This document shows, piece by piece, positions 55,039-64,000 of a stretch of DNA of 64,000 bases (its first letter is position 1; every line of letters starts with the position of its first letter). The DNA comes from Nannocystis pusilla (GTDB lineage: Bacteria > Myxococcota_A > Polyangia > Nannocystales > Nannocystaceae). The translations under genes and the position numbers were made by a program. Where the stretch lies: positions 1,799,204-1,863,203 of the forward strand of contig NZ_JAPNKE010000002.1 of assembly GCF_026626665.1 (NCBI RefSeq), read 5' to 3'. The notes below the pieces were generated by a model, which saw only the letters and a program-made list of their open reading frames with translations, was not told the DNA's origin and did no database searches.

Positions 55039-55085
55039 GCATGTCTGAGAGGACATGTCCCTTCGGCTATGCTCGAAGGGACAGG
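55039..55085. repeat. 14-bp-phased run, four units, at the hemH 3' end
   Basis: Cores GCATG, ACATG, CTATG and ACAGG at 55039, 55053, 55067 and 55081. TGTCCCTTCG (55056-55065) pairs perfectly with 55074-55083. Lies in the convergent CYTH/hemH junction, 2 bp from the hemH stop. Confidence 0.88.
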
Positions 55086-55086
55086 C

Positions 55087-56187
55087 TCAGGCCGACAGCG
55101 GCGCGGCCGGGGGCCGGTCGGTGAGGACCGGCAGGGCGCGCGGGTGAGGGGCGGACTCGCGGATGATGGTGGCGAGCGCGGTGACCCACACCGGGTGGTC
55201 GTTGAGGCAGGGGACGAGGCGCAGGTCCTCGCCGCCCGCGGCCTTGAACGACTCGGCGGCGCGGATCCCGATCTCCTCGAGCGTCTCGAGGCAGTCGGCC
55301 ACGAACGCCGGGCAGAACACGGCCAGGCGGCGGACGCCGCGGCGGGCCAGCTCGACCAGCTCGACGTCGGTGAAGGGTTTGATCCACGGGGTCCGGCCGA
55401 GGCGCGACTGGAAGGCGATCGTGGTGGCGTCGCGGGCGAGGCCGAGGCGGTCGCGCAGGGCGCCGGCAGTGGCGACGCAGTGGGCGCGGTAGCAGTTGCG
55501 GTTGTTGACGCCGATGGTGTCGCAGCAGCCGGGGCGCGCGAGGCAATGCGCGCCGCTCGGGTCGCTCTTCTTGACCTGGCGCTCGGGCAGGCCGTGGAAG
55601 CTGAACATGACGTGGTCGGGCCGGAAGTCCTCGAGGACAGGTGCGCCGACGCGCGCGAGGGCGTCGATGAAGGCCGGATGGTCGTAGAACGGCGGGACGA
55701 TGGTGAGGAAGGGGGTGTTCCACGGCTCGCCGGCGGCGCGGTAGAGGGCCTCGACGGTCGAGCCGGTGGAGCTGCTGGCGTACTGCGGGTAGAGCGGGAC
55801 GGCGACGATGCGGTCGCAGCCGCGGGCGCGCAGGACGTCGAGGCCGCGCTGCAGCGAGGGCTCGCCGTAGCGCATGGCGAGCTCGATCTCGACGTCGGGC
55901 ATGGCGAGCCGCAGGGCCTCGGTGAGCCGCTGGGAGTGGTGGAGGAGGGGCGAGCCGCCGGGGCCCCAGACGGTGCGGTAGGCGGCGGCCGAGCGCGCGG
56001 GACGGAAGGGGAGGATGACGAGGTTGAGCAGCAACCAGCGACCGACGGCGCCGATGTCGAGGACGCGCGGGTCGGACAGGAACTCGCGCAGGTAGCGGCG
56101 CACCGCGGGGGCGCGCGGGGCGTCGGGCGTGCCGAGGTTGATGAGGAGCACGCCGAGCTTCGGTTCGGGTCGCATGCGCGGGCGCAT
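55087..56187 (-). CDS. hemH: Ferrochelatase
   Basis: 366 residues from ATG 56187. Inserts Fe2+ into protoporphyrin. LGVLLINLGTPDAP start, GPGGSPLLHHSQRLTEAL, VPLYPQYASSSTGST, FSFHGLPERQVKKSDP with the catalytic His, and ETLEEIGIRAAESF with the metal-site Glu. A Cys-rich insert (CLARPGCC ... NRNCYRAHC) follows SGAH; some bacterial ferrochelatases, including myxobacterial ones, carry a [2Fe-2S] cluster on internal Cys of this kind. Confidence 0.93.
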   Translation of the reverse strand: MRPRMRPEPKLGVLLINLGTPDAPRAPAVRRYLREFLSDPRVLDIGAVGRWLLLNLVILPFRPARSAAAYRTVWGPGGSPLLHHSQRLTEALRLAMPDVEIELAMRYGEPSLQRGLDVLRARGCDRIVAVPLYPQYASSSTGSTVEALYRAAGEPWNTPFLTIVPPFYDHPAFIDALARVGAPVLEDFRPDHVMFSFHGLPERQVKKSDPSGAHCLARPGCCDTIGVNNRNCYRAHCVATAGALRDRLGLARDATTIAFQSRLGRTPWIKPFTDVELVELARRGVRRLAVFCPAFVADCLETLEEIGIRAAESFKAAGGEDLRLVPCLNDHPVWVTALATIIRESAPHPRALPVLTDRPPAAPLSA

Positions 56188-56260
56188 CGTGGCGCGGTTC
56201 GTCAGTGGCCGCAACTGCGCCGCCGGCTGACGCGGGCCCGGCGCGCGTCACGTTGCAGGG

Positions 56261-57010
56261 GTGACGGAGCGGCAGAGCCTGGCAGCGGGCGAGGTCCACG
56301 TGTGGTTGTGCGCGGCCGAGACGCAGGTCGACGCCGACTGGCTGGCGGCGGCGCGTGAGCTCCTGAACGCGGAGGAGCAGGCGCGCCAGGATCGCTTCGT
56401 GTTCGAGCGCAACCGCCGGCAGTTCGCGGTCGCGCGGGTGCTGGTCCGCCAGATCCTGGCGAGCTACAGCGGGATCGCGGCGACCGAGCTGCGCTTCGTC
56501 GCCAACCAGTACGGCCGGCCGGCGCTGGTCCAGGCCGCCGGGCTCGAGTTCAACCTGTCGCACACCGACGGGCTGGCGGCGCTGGCGGTGACTCGCGCCG
56601 GCGAGATCGGGGTCGACGTCGAGGACGCCGATCGGCGCTCGCGGCCGGAGGAGGTGGCCGAACACTTCTTCGCGAAGGCCGAGGTGGCCGCCTTGATGGC
56701 GCTGCCGGAGGACGCGAGACGGGCCCGCTTCTTCGACCTGTGGACGCTCAAGGAGGCGTACATCAAGGCCCGCGGGATGGGCCTGGCGATCCCGCTCGAC
56801 GCGTTCGCCTACGACCTGTCGCGCGGCCGGCAGGCGATCGACCTGGCGATCGACGCGTCGCTCGGCGATCCGCGCGCGGGCTGGGAGTTCTTCCTCGACG
56901 ACCCGACGCCGCGCCACCGCCTGGCGCTGGCGGCTCGCTTGCCCGAAGGACATGGCGCGAAGGTCAGGTACAGGTGGGTCGGGCCGACGGCGCCCGGGCG
57001 GCTCGGGTGA
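56261..57010 (+). CDS. 4'-phosphopantetheinyl transferase (Sfp type)
   Basis: 249 residues from GTG 56261. Activates carrier proteins (PKS/NRPS or ACP) with a CoA-derived arm. Motifs: NQYGRPALVQAAGLEFNLSH, EIGVDVEDADRR (Mg2+ site) and FFDLWTLKEAYIKARGMGL. Full-length Sfp-like, as expected for broad-range secondary-metabolite enzymes. A two-unit repeat (cores 56950/56964) lies in the last codons. Divergent from hemH. Confidence 0.9.
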   Translation: MTERQSLAAGEVHVWLCAAETQVDADWLAAARELLNAEEQARQDRFVFERNRRQFAVARVLVRQILASYSGIAATELRFVANQYGRPALVQAAGLEFNLSHTDGLAALAVTRAGEIGVDVEDADRRSRPEEVAEHFFAKAEVAALMALPEDARRARFFDLWTLKEAYIKARGMGLAIPLDAFAYDLSRGRQAIDLAIDASLGDPRAGWEFFLDDPTPRHRLALAARLPEGHGAKVRYRWVGPTAPGRLG

Positions 57011-57022
57011 GGCGGGGAGTGC

Positions 57023-57041
57023 AGCTGTCCCTCGGGACAGA
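57023..57041. repeat. 14-bp repeat hairpin after the phosphopantetheinyl transferase gene
   Basis: TGTCC-CTCG-GGACA (57026-57039), 16 bp past the stop, in the convergent junction with trpS. Confidence 0.75.
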
Positions 57042-57107
57042 GAGGGGCGAAGGCCTGGGTGAGGTGGGCCGCGGCGATCGCGGGTAGCGACGGAACGCCG
57101 AGCAGGA

Positions 57108-57400
57108 GGGCGAGGCGACGATCCTGAGCGAGGCGACGATCCCTGAGCGAGGCGACGATCCTGAGCGAGGCGACGATCCCTGAGCGAGGCGGCGGCGCAG
57201 CGAGTCGCTCGGGCGAGGCGGGCCGCCGCGCTTGCGGGTAGCGATGCGAGCGATGGCGCAGCGGGACGAGGGGCGAGGCGGGCCGCCACGAGCGCCGGTC
57301 GCGACGCGAGCGCTGGCGAGGCGATGGCGCAGCGGGCGAGGCGGCGACGTGAGCCGCCGCGAGCGCCGGTCGCGAGACGACCGCTCCGGCGCGGGCGCGG
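57108..57400. repeat. Nested tandem repeats
   Basis: Four to five 18/19-bp units GAGCGAGGCGACGATCC(C)T from about 57108 to 57195. Longer ~60-bp units starting GGGCGAGGCGGGCCGCC then follow near 57211, 57271 and 57333. No gene is seen in the 57011-57431 gap. Confidence 0.8.
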
Positions 57401-57431
57401 AGCGGTCGCTTCGGGGGGCGCGGGAGGGGGC

Positions 57432-58510
57432 TCAGCCCTTCTGGTGGTAGAAGGGCTTCTTGCGCTCCTCGGCGCGCGACTGGGTGGCGTGCACGAGGCC
57501 GGACCACAGGTTCTCGAGGCCCATGGCGTCGCGGACCTTGCCGAGGGTCTCGTAGGCGACCTTGCGGGCGGTGATGGTGCCGTCGACGATGATCTCCTCG
57601 GTGCGGTGCTTGTCGGCCGCGAACTCGGCCCGGCGGGCGCGGATCGGCACGAGGATCTTCTCGAGCGCCTCGATGACGCGGTCCTGGACGGCGGCGAAGC
57701 CGATGGCGCCGCGGTCGTACTCGGCCTTGAGGTTGGCGAGCTCGTCGGCGTCGCGCAGGAACGCGTCGGCGAACAGGAACAGCGGCGCGCCGGCCGACTC
57801 GCCGGGGGCCGGGCCGGGCAGGGTGCGGACCTTGCGAGCGACCTCCTCGGGCGTGTCCTTGAGCCAGATCGCGTTGCCGGCCGACTTCGACATCTTGCGG
57901 TCGGCACCGCCGGCGACGGTGTTGACGCCCGGCAGCGACGGGGTGGCCGAGACGGTGGCCTGGGGCACGGCGAACACGGGGCCGTAGGCGTCGTTGAAGT
58001 GCTCGGCGATGTCGCGGGCGAGGGTGACGTGGGTCTCGTTGTCGGCCCCGACCGGCACCAGCTCGGCGTTGGCCATGAGAATGTCGGCGGCCTGGAGCAC
58101 GGGGTAGCCGAGGAGGCCGAGGGGCACGTCGCCCTCGCCGAGGCCGGCGTTGACCGCCATGTCCTGGATCGACTGCATGCCCGACAGCCGCGCCACCGGG
58201 GTGAGCATCTGCAGCAGGATGGCGATGTCGTAGACCGCCGGTACGCCGGACTGCAGGTAGATCGTCGAGCGCGAGGGGTCGACCCCCACGCTCAGCATGT
58301 CGAGCACCACGTCGCGCACGTGCTCCGGCAGGCGGGCAATCTCGTCGCGGTGCGAGCGGGTCGTGAGCGAGTGCAGGTCGGCGACGATGATGAAGCACTC
58401 GTGGCTGTCCTGAAGCTTGACCCGGCTCTGCAGGGTGCCGACGAGGTGACCGAGGTGGAGGGCCCCGTGGGCCTATCACCAGTGAGCAGTCGCGGTTTAC
58501 GAGCGTCCAT
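57432..58510 (-). CDS. trpS: Tryptophanyl-tRNA synthetase (one frame break)
   Basis: About 359 residues. Class I synthetase charging tRNA-Trp. ATG 58510 gives MDARKPRLLTGDRPTGP; the frame breaks near 58453, after which LHLGHLVGTLQSR (HIGH-type motif) follows. FIIVADLHSLTTR, YLQSGVPAVYDIAILLQMLT, VPVGADNETHVTLARDIAEH, and DRKMSKSAGNAIW (KMSKS). Normally essential, so the break is probably a sequence error. Last gene of the minus-strand tryptophan cluster. Confidence 0.93.
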
Positions 58511-58580
58511 CGACTTCAAGGTTCAAGGCGCATCCCGCTAGTGTCAAGCCAACGGGTTCGCGCATCCCGGGGCGTCGCAC

Positions 58581-58613
58581 AGCTGTCCGATGGGACATGT
58601 GTGCGTGGACCTG
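58581..58613. repeat. 14-bp-phased run, three units, upstream of trpS
   Basis: Cores AGCTG, ACATG and ACCTG at 58581, 58595 and 58609, with TGTCC-GATG-GGACA at 58584-58597. Confidence 0.75.
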
Positions 58614-58647
58614 CGACAGCGCCGGTGCGGAGGCGACGACCAGCGAA

Positions 58648-58676
58648 GCGCCGCGACCGCCGGGCGGTCGCGGCGC
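58648..58676 (-). terminator. GC-rich hairpin after the roadblock-like gene
   Basis: About 13-bp stem of GCGCCGCGACCGC with its complement (58648-58676), 44 bp past the stop; no T tract. Confidence 0.4.
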
Positions 58677-58719
58677 ATCTGCGCTCCGCGGATCGAGGGG
58701 CCTGGGCCCGCGCGTCGTG

Positions 58720-59103
58720 TCAGCGCAGCGCTTCGCGCAGGCGCGGCTTGATGTCCGGCAACACCACGCTGACCAGGATCCCGAGCTGCGCCTTGCTGCA
58801 GTCCACTGCCATACCCCAGCGGTACTTGTCGGTGAGGTCGACCACCACGATCATGACGATGCCCTCGTCGCCGAGGCGGAGCATGGTCTCGTTCAGATAG
58901 TCGGGGACGGGCAGACCCGACTTCTTGATCGTCTCCATGATGCGCTCACAAAGGATGTTGAAGAGCGCACACGCCTTGGGGCTGCTGCGAACGCCGGCGA
59001 CCGACATGCCGGACGTTTTGCTGAAGACGTCGGAGGCGGCCAGGCCGCCCATCAGACCGTCTTCGACCTCAGCGAGCAGTTGGTTTACGACTTTGAGATT
59101 CAT
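58720..59103 (-). CDS. Roadblock/LC7-like protein
   Basis: 127 residues. Compact alpha-beta-alpha pattern of roadblock proteins: VNQLLAEVEDGLMGGLAASD, VFSKTSGMSVAGVRSSPKAC, ALFNILCERIMETIKKSGLP, then GDEGIVMIVVVDLTDKYRWG and QLGILVSVVLPDI. Roadblock proteins (for example MglB) regulate small Ras-like GTPases; no GTPase gene is adjacent. Promoter-like AT-rich DNA lies at 59160-59190, upstream. Confidence 0.6.
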   Translation of the reverse strand: MNLKVVNQLLAEVEDGLMGGLAASDVFSKTSGMSVAGVRSSPKACALFNILCERIMETIKKSGLPVPDYLNETMLRLGDEGIVMIVVVDLTDKYRWGMAVDCSKAQLGILVSVVLPDIKPRLREALR

Positions 59104-59253
59104 TTCGAGTTCCTTCGTGATCCGTGCAGTCGGGGCCAGGTCATGGTAGCCGTGGCGCGGGGCGACAATCTATCATTTTTTGCACGATCCGGACGTTCGT
59201 CCAAGCGCGCCTGACGGCGCGCCGCACCGGGCTGTAAGGCCCAGTTCGGCGCC

Positions 59254-59720
59254 TCAGAAGCTCAGCCCGCGGATCGGCGGCGGCGCGTCCTGCTGCGTCT
59301 CTTTGAGGTAGTGCTTCGCAGCCCGACGAGCAGCGCCTTGAGATCCTCGGTGTCCCAGGGCTTCGTGACGTACTGCCACATCAAACCCTCGTTGAGGCCG
59401 CGGATTACCACGTTGATGTCGGAGTAGCCGGTGATCAGGATGCGCACCGGCGTCGGGTTGATCTCCTTGAGCTTGCCGAACAGCTCGACACCCGTCATCT
59501 CCGGCATGCGCTGGTCGCTGAGCACCAACTGAATCTCGTTGGCCCGGAAGATCTGCAGCGCCTCGGTGCCCGAGTTGGCGGTGTAGACCTTGAACATGTC
59601 GCGGAAGCTCTCCTCCAGCGTGTTGAGGATGCCCCGCTCGTCATCGACGATGAGCAACGAGAGGACCTGCTTGTCCTCTTGGCCGATCGTGCCGGTCTTC
59701 TGGAATTCCTTCCAACTCAT
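59254..59720 (-). CDS. CheY-like response regulator (one frame break)
   Basis: About 155 residues. Single receiver domain: LLIVDDERGILNTLEESFRD, phosphoacceptor Asp in LVLSDQRMPEMTG, RILITGYSDINVVI (Thr) and QYVTKPWDTEDL (Lys). The YVTKPW signature is typical of receivers of the RpfG/hybrid-kinase kind. The frame changes near 59318, after which KHYLKETQQDAPPPIRGLSF ends at 59254; the uncorrected frame gives an Arg-rich tail that looks wrong. No output domain. A sensor kinase gene lies two genes upstream. Confidence 0.85.
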
Positions 59721-59952
59721 GCAATACCTCGCTTCTCGCTGGGCAACCGGTCGTAGCGCGGGGAACCCTCGATGCGAGAGAGAGTCTGCTCCGTTCGCGC
59801 ATGGTGGCAGGGGCGCATCCGGTTCGCAAGGGCTCCGTGGAGCCGCTCGCTGGAGCGCCGGTGGAGCGAGCCAGGGCCGGTGGGGCCATGGAGCCCAGAG
59901 GGCCTGGGAAGCGGCCCGTGAGGCCAGCTAGGGCCTTTTCGCGCGTGAGTGG

Positions 59953-61368
59953 TCACGGTAAATCTCCTGTACCACCGTCCGCGCCGCGCACGTAGCGGAA
60001 AGTGGACGCAAAGTGGCGAATTCCGGGGGCTTCGACCTCGAAGCGAAGGCCGTGGCGCATGCGCTGGCCCTTCTCCTCGAACACGGTGCGCACGACGTCG
60101 GCGACGTACTCCAGGTGCTCCATGGTGTAGACGCGGCGCGGAATGGTGATTCGGCACAGGTCCAGGTTGGGGCGGATGTTCTCGCCGGTGTCGGGGTCGC
60201 GGCCGATGAGGACGCTGCCGACTTCCACCGCGCGCACACCGCCCTCCTTGTAGAGCTCGACGCAGAGCAGCTGCGCCGGGAACTCGTCCTCGGGGACGTG
60301 GGCGAAGAACCGCCGGGCGTCGATGAACACCGCGTGGCCGCCCAGCGGCTCGACAAGCGGGATGCCGGCGGCGATCAGCAGCTCGCCGAAGCGCTTGACC
60401 TGGCCGATGCGGTAGGTGAGGTACGGCTCCTCGGTGACGTCGCGCAGGCCCTGCGCGAGCGCCTCCATGTCGGCGCCGGACATGCCGCCGTAGGTGTAGT
60501 AGCCCTCGAACAGGATCGTCGGGGCCTTGAGGCGCTCGTACAGCAGGTCGTCGCGCACGGCGATGAACCCGCCCATCGGCACCAGCGCGTCCTTCTTCGC
60601 GCTCATGATCGCCGCGTCGGTGTAGCTGCACATCTCCGCGACGATCTCGTGGATCGTCTTGGTCGCGTAGCCGGGCTCGCGGTGCTTGATGAACCACGCG
60701 TTCTCGGCGAAGCGCGCGGCGTCGAGGATGACGAGGAGGCCGTACTGGTCGGCGATCCGCCGCACCTCGCGGATGTTCTCCATCGACACCGGCTGACCGC
60801 CGCCCGAGTTGCACGTCACCGTCATCAGGATGTAGGCGACGTGGCGCGGGCCGTACTCGCGGATGACGCTCTCGAGCTTCGCCAGGTCGACGTCGCCCTT
60901 GAACGGGTGGTAGCCCGTCGAGCTGCGCCCGGCGTCGATCGTGCAGTCGATCGCGCGGCCGCCGGCGAACTCGATGTGCGCCTTGGTCGTGTCGAAGTGC
61001 GAGTTGCCCGGCACGATCATGTGCTTCTTGATCAGCACGAAGTCGAGCACACGCTCGGCCGCGCGGCCCTGATGCACCGGGATCGTGTAGCGGTACCCCA
61101 TCGTCTCGCGGATCTGCCGCTCCATCTCGAAGAAGGAGCGCGACCCCGCGTAGGCCTCGTCGCCGATCATCATTCGGCCGAGCTGCGCGGCCGACAGGGC
61201 TCCGGTGCCCGAGTCGGTCAAGAGGTCGATGTACACGTCTTGAGATGCGAGGCGGAACAAGTTGTTGCCGCACGCCTCGATCCGCCGGACCCGCTCCTCA
61301 TAAGGGAGCAGCGCGATCGGCTCGACGACCTTCGCCTTGTACGGGATGATCTGTCTGGCTCTGCTCAT
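59953..61368 (-). CDS. tnaA: Tryptophanase (or tyrosine phenol-lyase family member)
   Basis: 471 residues. PLP beta-eliminating lyase converting Trp to indole, pyruvate and ammonia. LTDSGTGALSAAQLGRMMIG, YTIPVHQGRAAERVL, VTCNSGGGQPVSMENIREV, LDAARFAENAWFIK, PLP Lys in IMSAKKDALVPMGGF. Tyrosine phenol-lyase is the alternative; context with trpB2 and trpS favours Trp. ATG 61368 overlaps the sensor-kinase stop (ATGA). No TnaC-like leader is possible at that junction. The 59721-59952 gap downstream shows no gene. Confidence 0.88.
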   Translation of the reverse strand: MSRARQIIPYKAKVVEPIALLPYEERVRRIEACGNNLFRLASQDVYIDLLTDSGTGALSAAQLGRMMIGDEAYAGSRSFFEMERQIRETMGYRYTIPVHQGRAAERVLDFVLIKKHMIVPGNSHFDTTKAHIEFAGGRAIDCTIDAGRSSTGYHPFKGDVDLAKLESVIREYGPRHVAYILMTVTCNSGGGQPVSMENIREVRRIADQYGLLVILDAARFAENAWFIKHREPGYATKTIHEIVAEMCSYTDAAIMSAKKDALVPMGGFIAVRDDLLYERLKAPTILFEGYYTYGGMSGADMEALAQGLRDVTEEPYLTYRIGQVKRFGELLIAAGIPLVEPLGGHAVFIDARRFFAHVPEDEFPAQLLCVELYKEGGVRAVEVGSVLIGRDPDTGENIRPNLDLCRITIPRRVYTMEHLEYVADVVRTVFEEKGQRMRHGLRFEVEAPGIRHFASTFRYVRGADGGTGDLP

Positions 61369-63457
61369 GGGCTCTCCGCGGCCTTGGCGGCCCCTTCGGT
61401 CCTCGTGCCCGGGTCCTTGGGCTCGGTCGGGATCCGAATGAGGAAGGTTACCCCCGCCGTTTCGTTGCGCGTCACTGCGATCGTCCCCTGGTGTTCCATC
61501 ACGATCCGGTAGCTGATCGACAGGCCCAATCCTGTCCCCTTGCCGACCGGCTTGGTGGTGAAGAAGGGATCGAAAATCTTCGAGATGTTGGCGTCCGAGA
61601 TGCCTTCGCCGTTGTCCTTCACCGCGATCTCGACCCAGGGTCCGTTGACCCGCGTGTCCACGTGAACTTCGCCGCCGCGCGGGGTGGCGTCGATCGCGTT
61701 GTTCACGAGGTTCAGTACTACCTGGTTGAGCTTGGCGGGAAGCAGGCGTAGGGCCGCGTCAGCGTGAGGTCGGACGTCAACTTCACGCCCTTGTCCCGCG
61801 CGTTGTTCGAGAGGATCATCAGCGTCTGGCGGATCCCCTCGTCGATGTCGGCGTTCTGGAACTGCGCCTCGTCGAGGCGGGCGAAGTTGCGGAGACCGAG
61901 CACGATCTCCGCCATGCGATCGAGGCCGATGAAGCACTCCTCGAGCACCTTCTGCGTGCGCGCGAGGACCTCCTCGATCGAGCCTTCCTTCTGCTCGCGG
62001 CTCTGGCTGACGTAGCTGAAGAACATCTTCAGCAGCTCGAGCTGCTTCGGCGCCGGCATGCTGCCGAGGTCGGCGATCACGTCCTTGGCGTCGGGCCCGA
62101 TGTCCTTGTCGTCCTTGAGCTTGTCGAGGATCGCCCGGGCCGCGGCCACGCGCGGCTGCGGGTCGCCGCCGACGCCGGCGTCGAGCCAGCGCTGGACCGC
62201 GAGCCGCCGCGCGACCTTGAGGACGCGCTCGTGGGCGAGGTGCGTGTTGTTGCGGCTGAACGCCAGCGGGTTGTTGATCTCGTGGGCGACGCCGGCGGTC
62301 AACTGGCCGAGGCTGGCGAGCTTCTCGCCCTGGACGAGCTGCGCCTGGGTCTGCTTGAGCTCGACGAGGCTCTCGCGCAGGCCCTCGTAGAGCTGGTTGT
62401 TCGTCAGCGAGATCGCGGTCTGGCTGGCCAGCGAGAGCGTCAGCTCGAGCGCGGCGTCGTCGTAGGGCAGGACGACGTTGTCGATGTCGGCGGCCGTCAG
62501 CGTGGCGGTGCGCGAGATCTTGCGGTTGATGAGCTGGAGGACGCCGATGACCTGGTCGTCCTGGTTCTTCATCGGCAGCACGAGCATGCTGCGCGTGCGG
62601 TAGCCGGTGCGCTGGTCGAAGGCGGGGTTGAAGCTGTACTCGGCCTTCGGATCGAGCAGGTAGGCGTCAGGGATGTTGACGGGCTCGCCGGTGACGGCGA
62701 CGTAGCCGGCGAGGGTGCTCTTCGACACCGGGATGGTGAACTTGACCAGCTCGAGGTGCGGCAGCGAGTCGTTCTGCGAGTTGTTGAAGCGCAGCCGCCT
62801 GGTGCCGCTGGCGTCCTTCTCGACGATGTAGAGCGAGCCGGCGTCGGAGCAGGTGAAGTCGCGGGCGGTGGTGAGGATGAAGTTGAGGAGCCGCTCCTGA
62901 TCACGCTCGGTCGACAGGGCGATGCCGATCCGGTTGAGCTTGGTGATCTCGCCGGCGAGGCGGCGGCGCTCGGCCTCGAGGCCGAGCAGACGATCGTCGG
63001 CCGCGGCGTCGCGCAGGGCGGTGCGGATGGCGACGAGCAGCGCGGCCGCACCTGGCTCCGGGGACAGGATAGAGGAGAGCGCGTCGCCGAAGCGCTGCTG
63101 CAGGACCTCGGCCTTGGTGCCGGGCAGGAGGCTGATGATGCGGGTCGGACCGACGGGCTGCAGCTCGACGCGGCCGTCGTCGCAGAGGAGGTGCTCGTCG
63201 AGCAGCACGACGCACGGACGACTGGCTCGGCGCGTGGCGACCACGGTGCCGAGCTCGCGCGGCGCGACCGGCCGCAGCTCGCCGGCCGAGCGGCACGCGG
63301 CCGCGGTCGCAGAGCCGGCGAAGGCCGCCGAGCACAGCAGCAGCGGCGTCAACGGTTCGGGACGGGGCGATGGATCGGGTCCGGTCCCGGAGGGCCCGGC
63401 CGCGTCACCCGGGGTCGCGGTGCTGGCTGCGTCGTCGGCCTGCACAGTGTTCGCCAT
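61365..63457 (-). CDS. GAF-domain sensor histidine kinase (one frame break)
   Basis: About 697 residues from ATG 63457. An N-terminal ~130-residue region looks like a degenerate receiver ([28 protein letters not shown]). GAF domain ~170-330 ([20 protein letters not shown] ... [20 protein letters not shown]), then the H-box [19 protein letters not shown], a long dimerisation region, and HATPase_c with [25 protein letters not shown] and [10 protein letters not shown]. The frame changes near 61755. No transmembrane helix, so cytosolic; the GAF domain could sense a small molecule. Overlaps tnaA. Confidence 0.88.
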
Positions 63458-63607
63458 GGTCGGAGAAGCGGGGCGCAAAAACAAGAGTCACCGCAGCATC
63501 TGCACGCGGATGACGTCGACGCCGGAGACCTACATGCACCGCTCGCGACTCGAGGCGGCGCGGCCCTCGCCGCGTCGCCTCGACGTCTCCAGCGGACGAT
63601 ACCGCGC

Positions 63608-64000
63608 TCAGATCTTGACGTCGGGCAGCTCGGCCAGAGCCGCCTCGATCGCCGCCTGCGGGTAGGCGTAGTCGGTCAGCTCGCCGCGGAAGTAGGCGTC
63701 GTACGCCGTCATGTCGAAGTGGCCGTGGCCGCAGAGGTTGAACAGGATCACCGGCGAGGTGCCCTCTTCCTTGGCGCGGATGGCCTCGCGGATCACCTGG
63801 GCCACGGCGTGGCCGGCCTCGGGCGCCGGGACGATGCCCTCGGCGCGCAGGAAGGTGACCGCCGACTTGAACACCTCGAGCTGCGGCACCGAGTAGGCCT
63901 CGATCAACTTCTGGTCGAGCAGCTCGCTGATGACGCTGCCGACGCCGTGGTACCGCAGGCCGCCCGCGTGCACCGGCGGCGGGATGAACTTGGCCCCGAG
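63608..64000 (-). CDS. TrpB2-type tryptophan synthase beta-like enzyme, 3' part (cut by window edge)
   Basis: C-terminal ~130 residues; the start lies beyond position 64000. PPPVHAGGLRYHGVGSVISE, FLRAEGIVPAPEAGHAVAQV, REAIRAKEEGTSPVILFNLC and GHGHFDMTAYDAYFRGEL match the C-terminal part of the PLP-dependent TrpB2 family (TrpB-like, stand-alone). These enzymes join indole or a related substrate to serine. Placed ~150 bp upstream of the sensor kinase and tryptophanase on the same strand. Confidence 0.85.
   Translation of the reverse strand, partial: LGAKFIPPPVHAGGLRYHGVGSVISELLDQKLIEAYSVPQLEVFKSAVTFLRAEGIVPAPEAGHAVAQVIREAIRAKEEGTSPVILFNLCGHGHFDMTAYDAYFRGELTDYAYPQAAIEAALAELPDVKI

Noticed and set aside
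59721..59952. Possible TnaC-like leader peptide or T-box in the tryptophan cluster
   Set aside because: tnaA starts inside the sensor-kinase stop, so there is no leader; no T-box specifier or antiterminator pattern seen near trpS.

Overview
High-GC (about 70%) bacterial chromosome segment, most likely from a myxobacterium (Myxococcota), possibly a Nannocystis/Haliangium-type lineage. The grounds are a MopE-like DDDCD metal-binding lipoprotein, many proline/alanine-rich envelope proteins, a 1805-residue Ser/Thr-kinase/sigma54-activator fusion, and dense two-strand packing with GTGA/ATGA start-stop overlaps. The phylum call is an inference from gene content. No rRNA is present.

Layout. 0-6.2 kb (minus strand): radical SAM protein, two proline-rich membrane proteins, N-formylglutamate amidohydrolase and an M61 peptidase. 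6.2-6.7 kb: a candidate structured RNA with a strong terminator, then tRNA-Gln and tRNA-Glu with their own terminator. 6.9-20.6 kb: housekeeping genes (ggt, a metallophosphoesterase, an HdrD-like Fe-S oxidoreductase with bolA, purM, accD-folC, alkA, a 2OG oxygenase, a redoxin lipoprotein, a MopE-like lipoprotein). 20.6-29.8 kb: an overlapping lapA-lapB-permease-kinase/sigma54-activator operon, followed by a lipoprotein gene with a textbook -24/-12 promoter. 30.2-40.8 kb: two outer-membrane beta-barrels, ftsY, smc, a dienoyl-CoA-reductase-like SDR and a CPA2 antiporter. 41-48.3 kb: an ion transporter, a small hydrolase, aat and a large beta-propeller amidohydrolase. 48.4-50.1 kb: a lower-GC ATPase/TOPRIM-like pair resembling a two-gene defence module. 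50.2-57 kb: Cys-rich lipoprotein, HAD, nucleotidyltransferase/HD pair, EVE/CYTH pair, ferrochelatase and a phosphopantetheinyl transferase. 57.4-64 kb (minus strand): a tryptophan/indole cluster with trpS, a roadblock protein, a response regulator, tryptophanase, a sensor kinase overlapping tnaA, and the 3' part of a trpB2-like gene.

The most striking feature is a short repeat family that runs through the whole window. The unit is 14 bp: a palindromic word close to GGACATGTCC plus four variable bases. Units stand in strictly 14-bp-phased runs of two to six. Neighbouring units form TGTCC-N4-GGACA hairpins. Runs occur in all nine convergent gene junctions and in none of the nine divergent ones, and also inside coding sequences (the kinase/activator gene, smc, a CYTH gene, an HD gene and others). 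Several gene 3' ends are also followed by decayed tandem copies of their own tails.

About twenty single-base frame breaks interrupt otherwise well-conserved genes, including the normally essential purM, ftsY and trpS. I read most of these as indel errors in the sequence rather than pseudogenes, and I give the full span of each gene with the break position.
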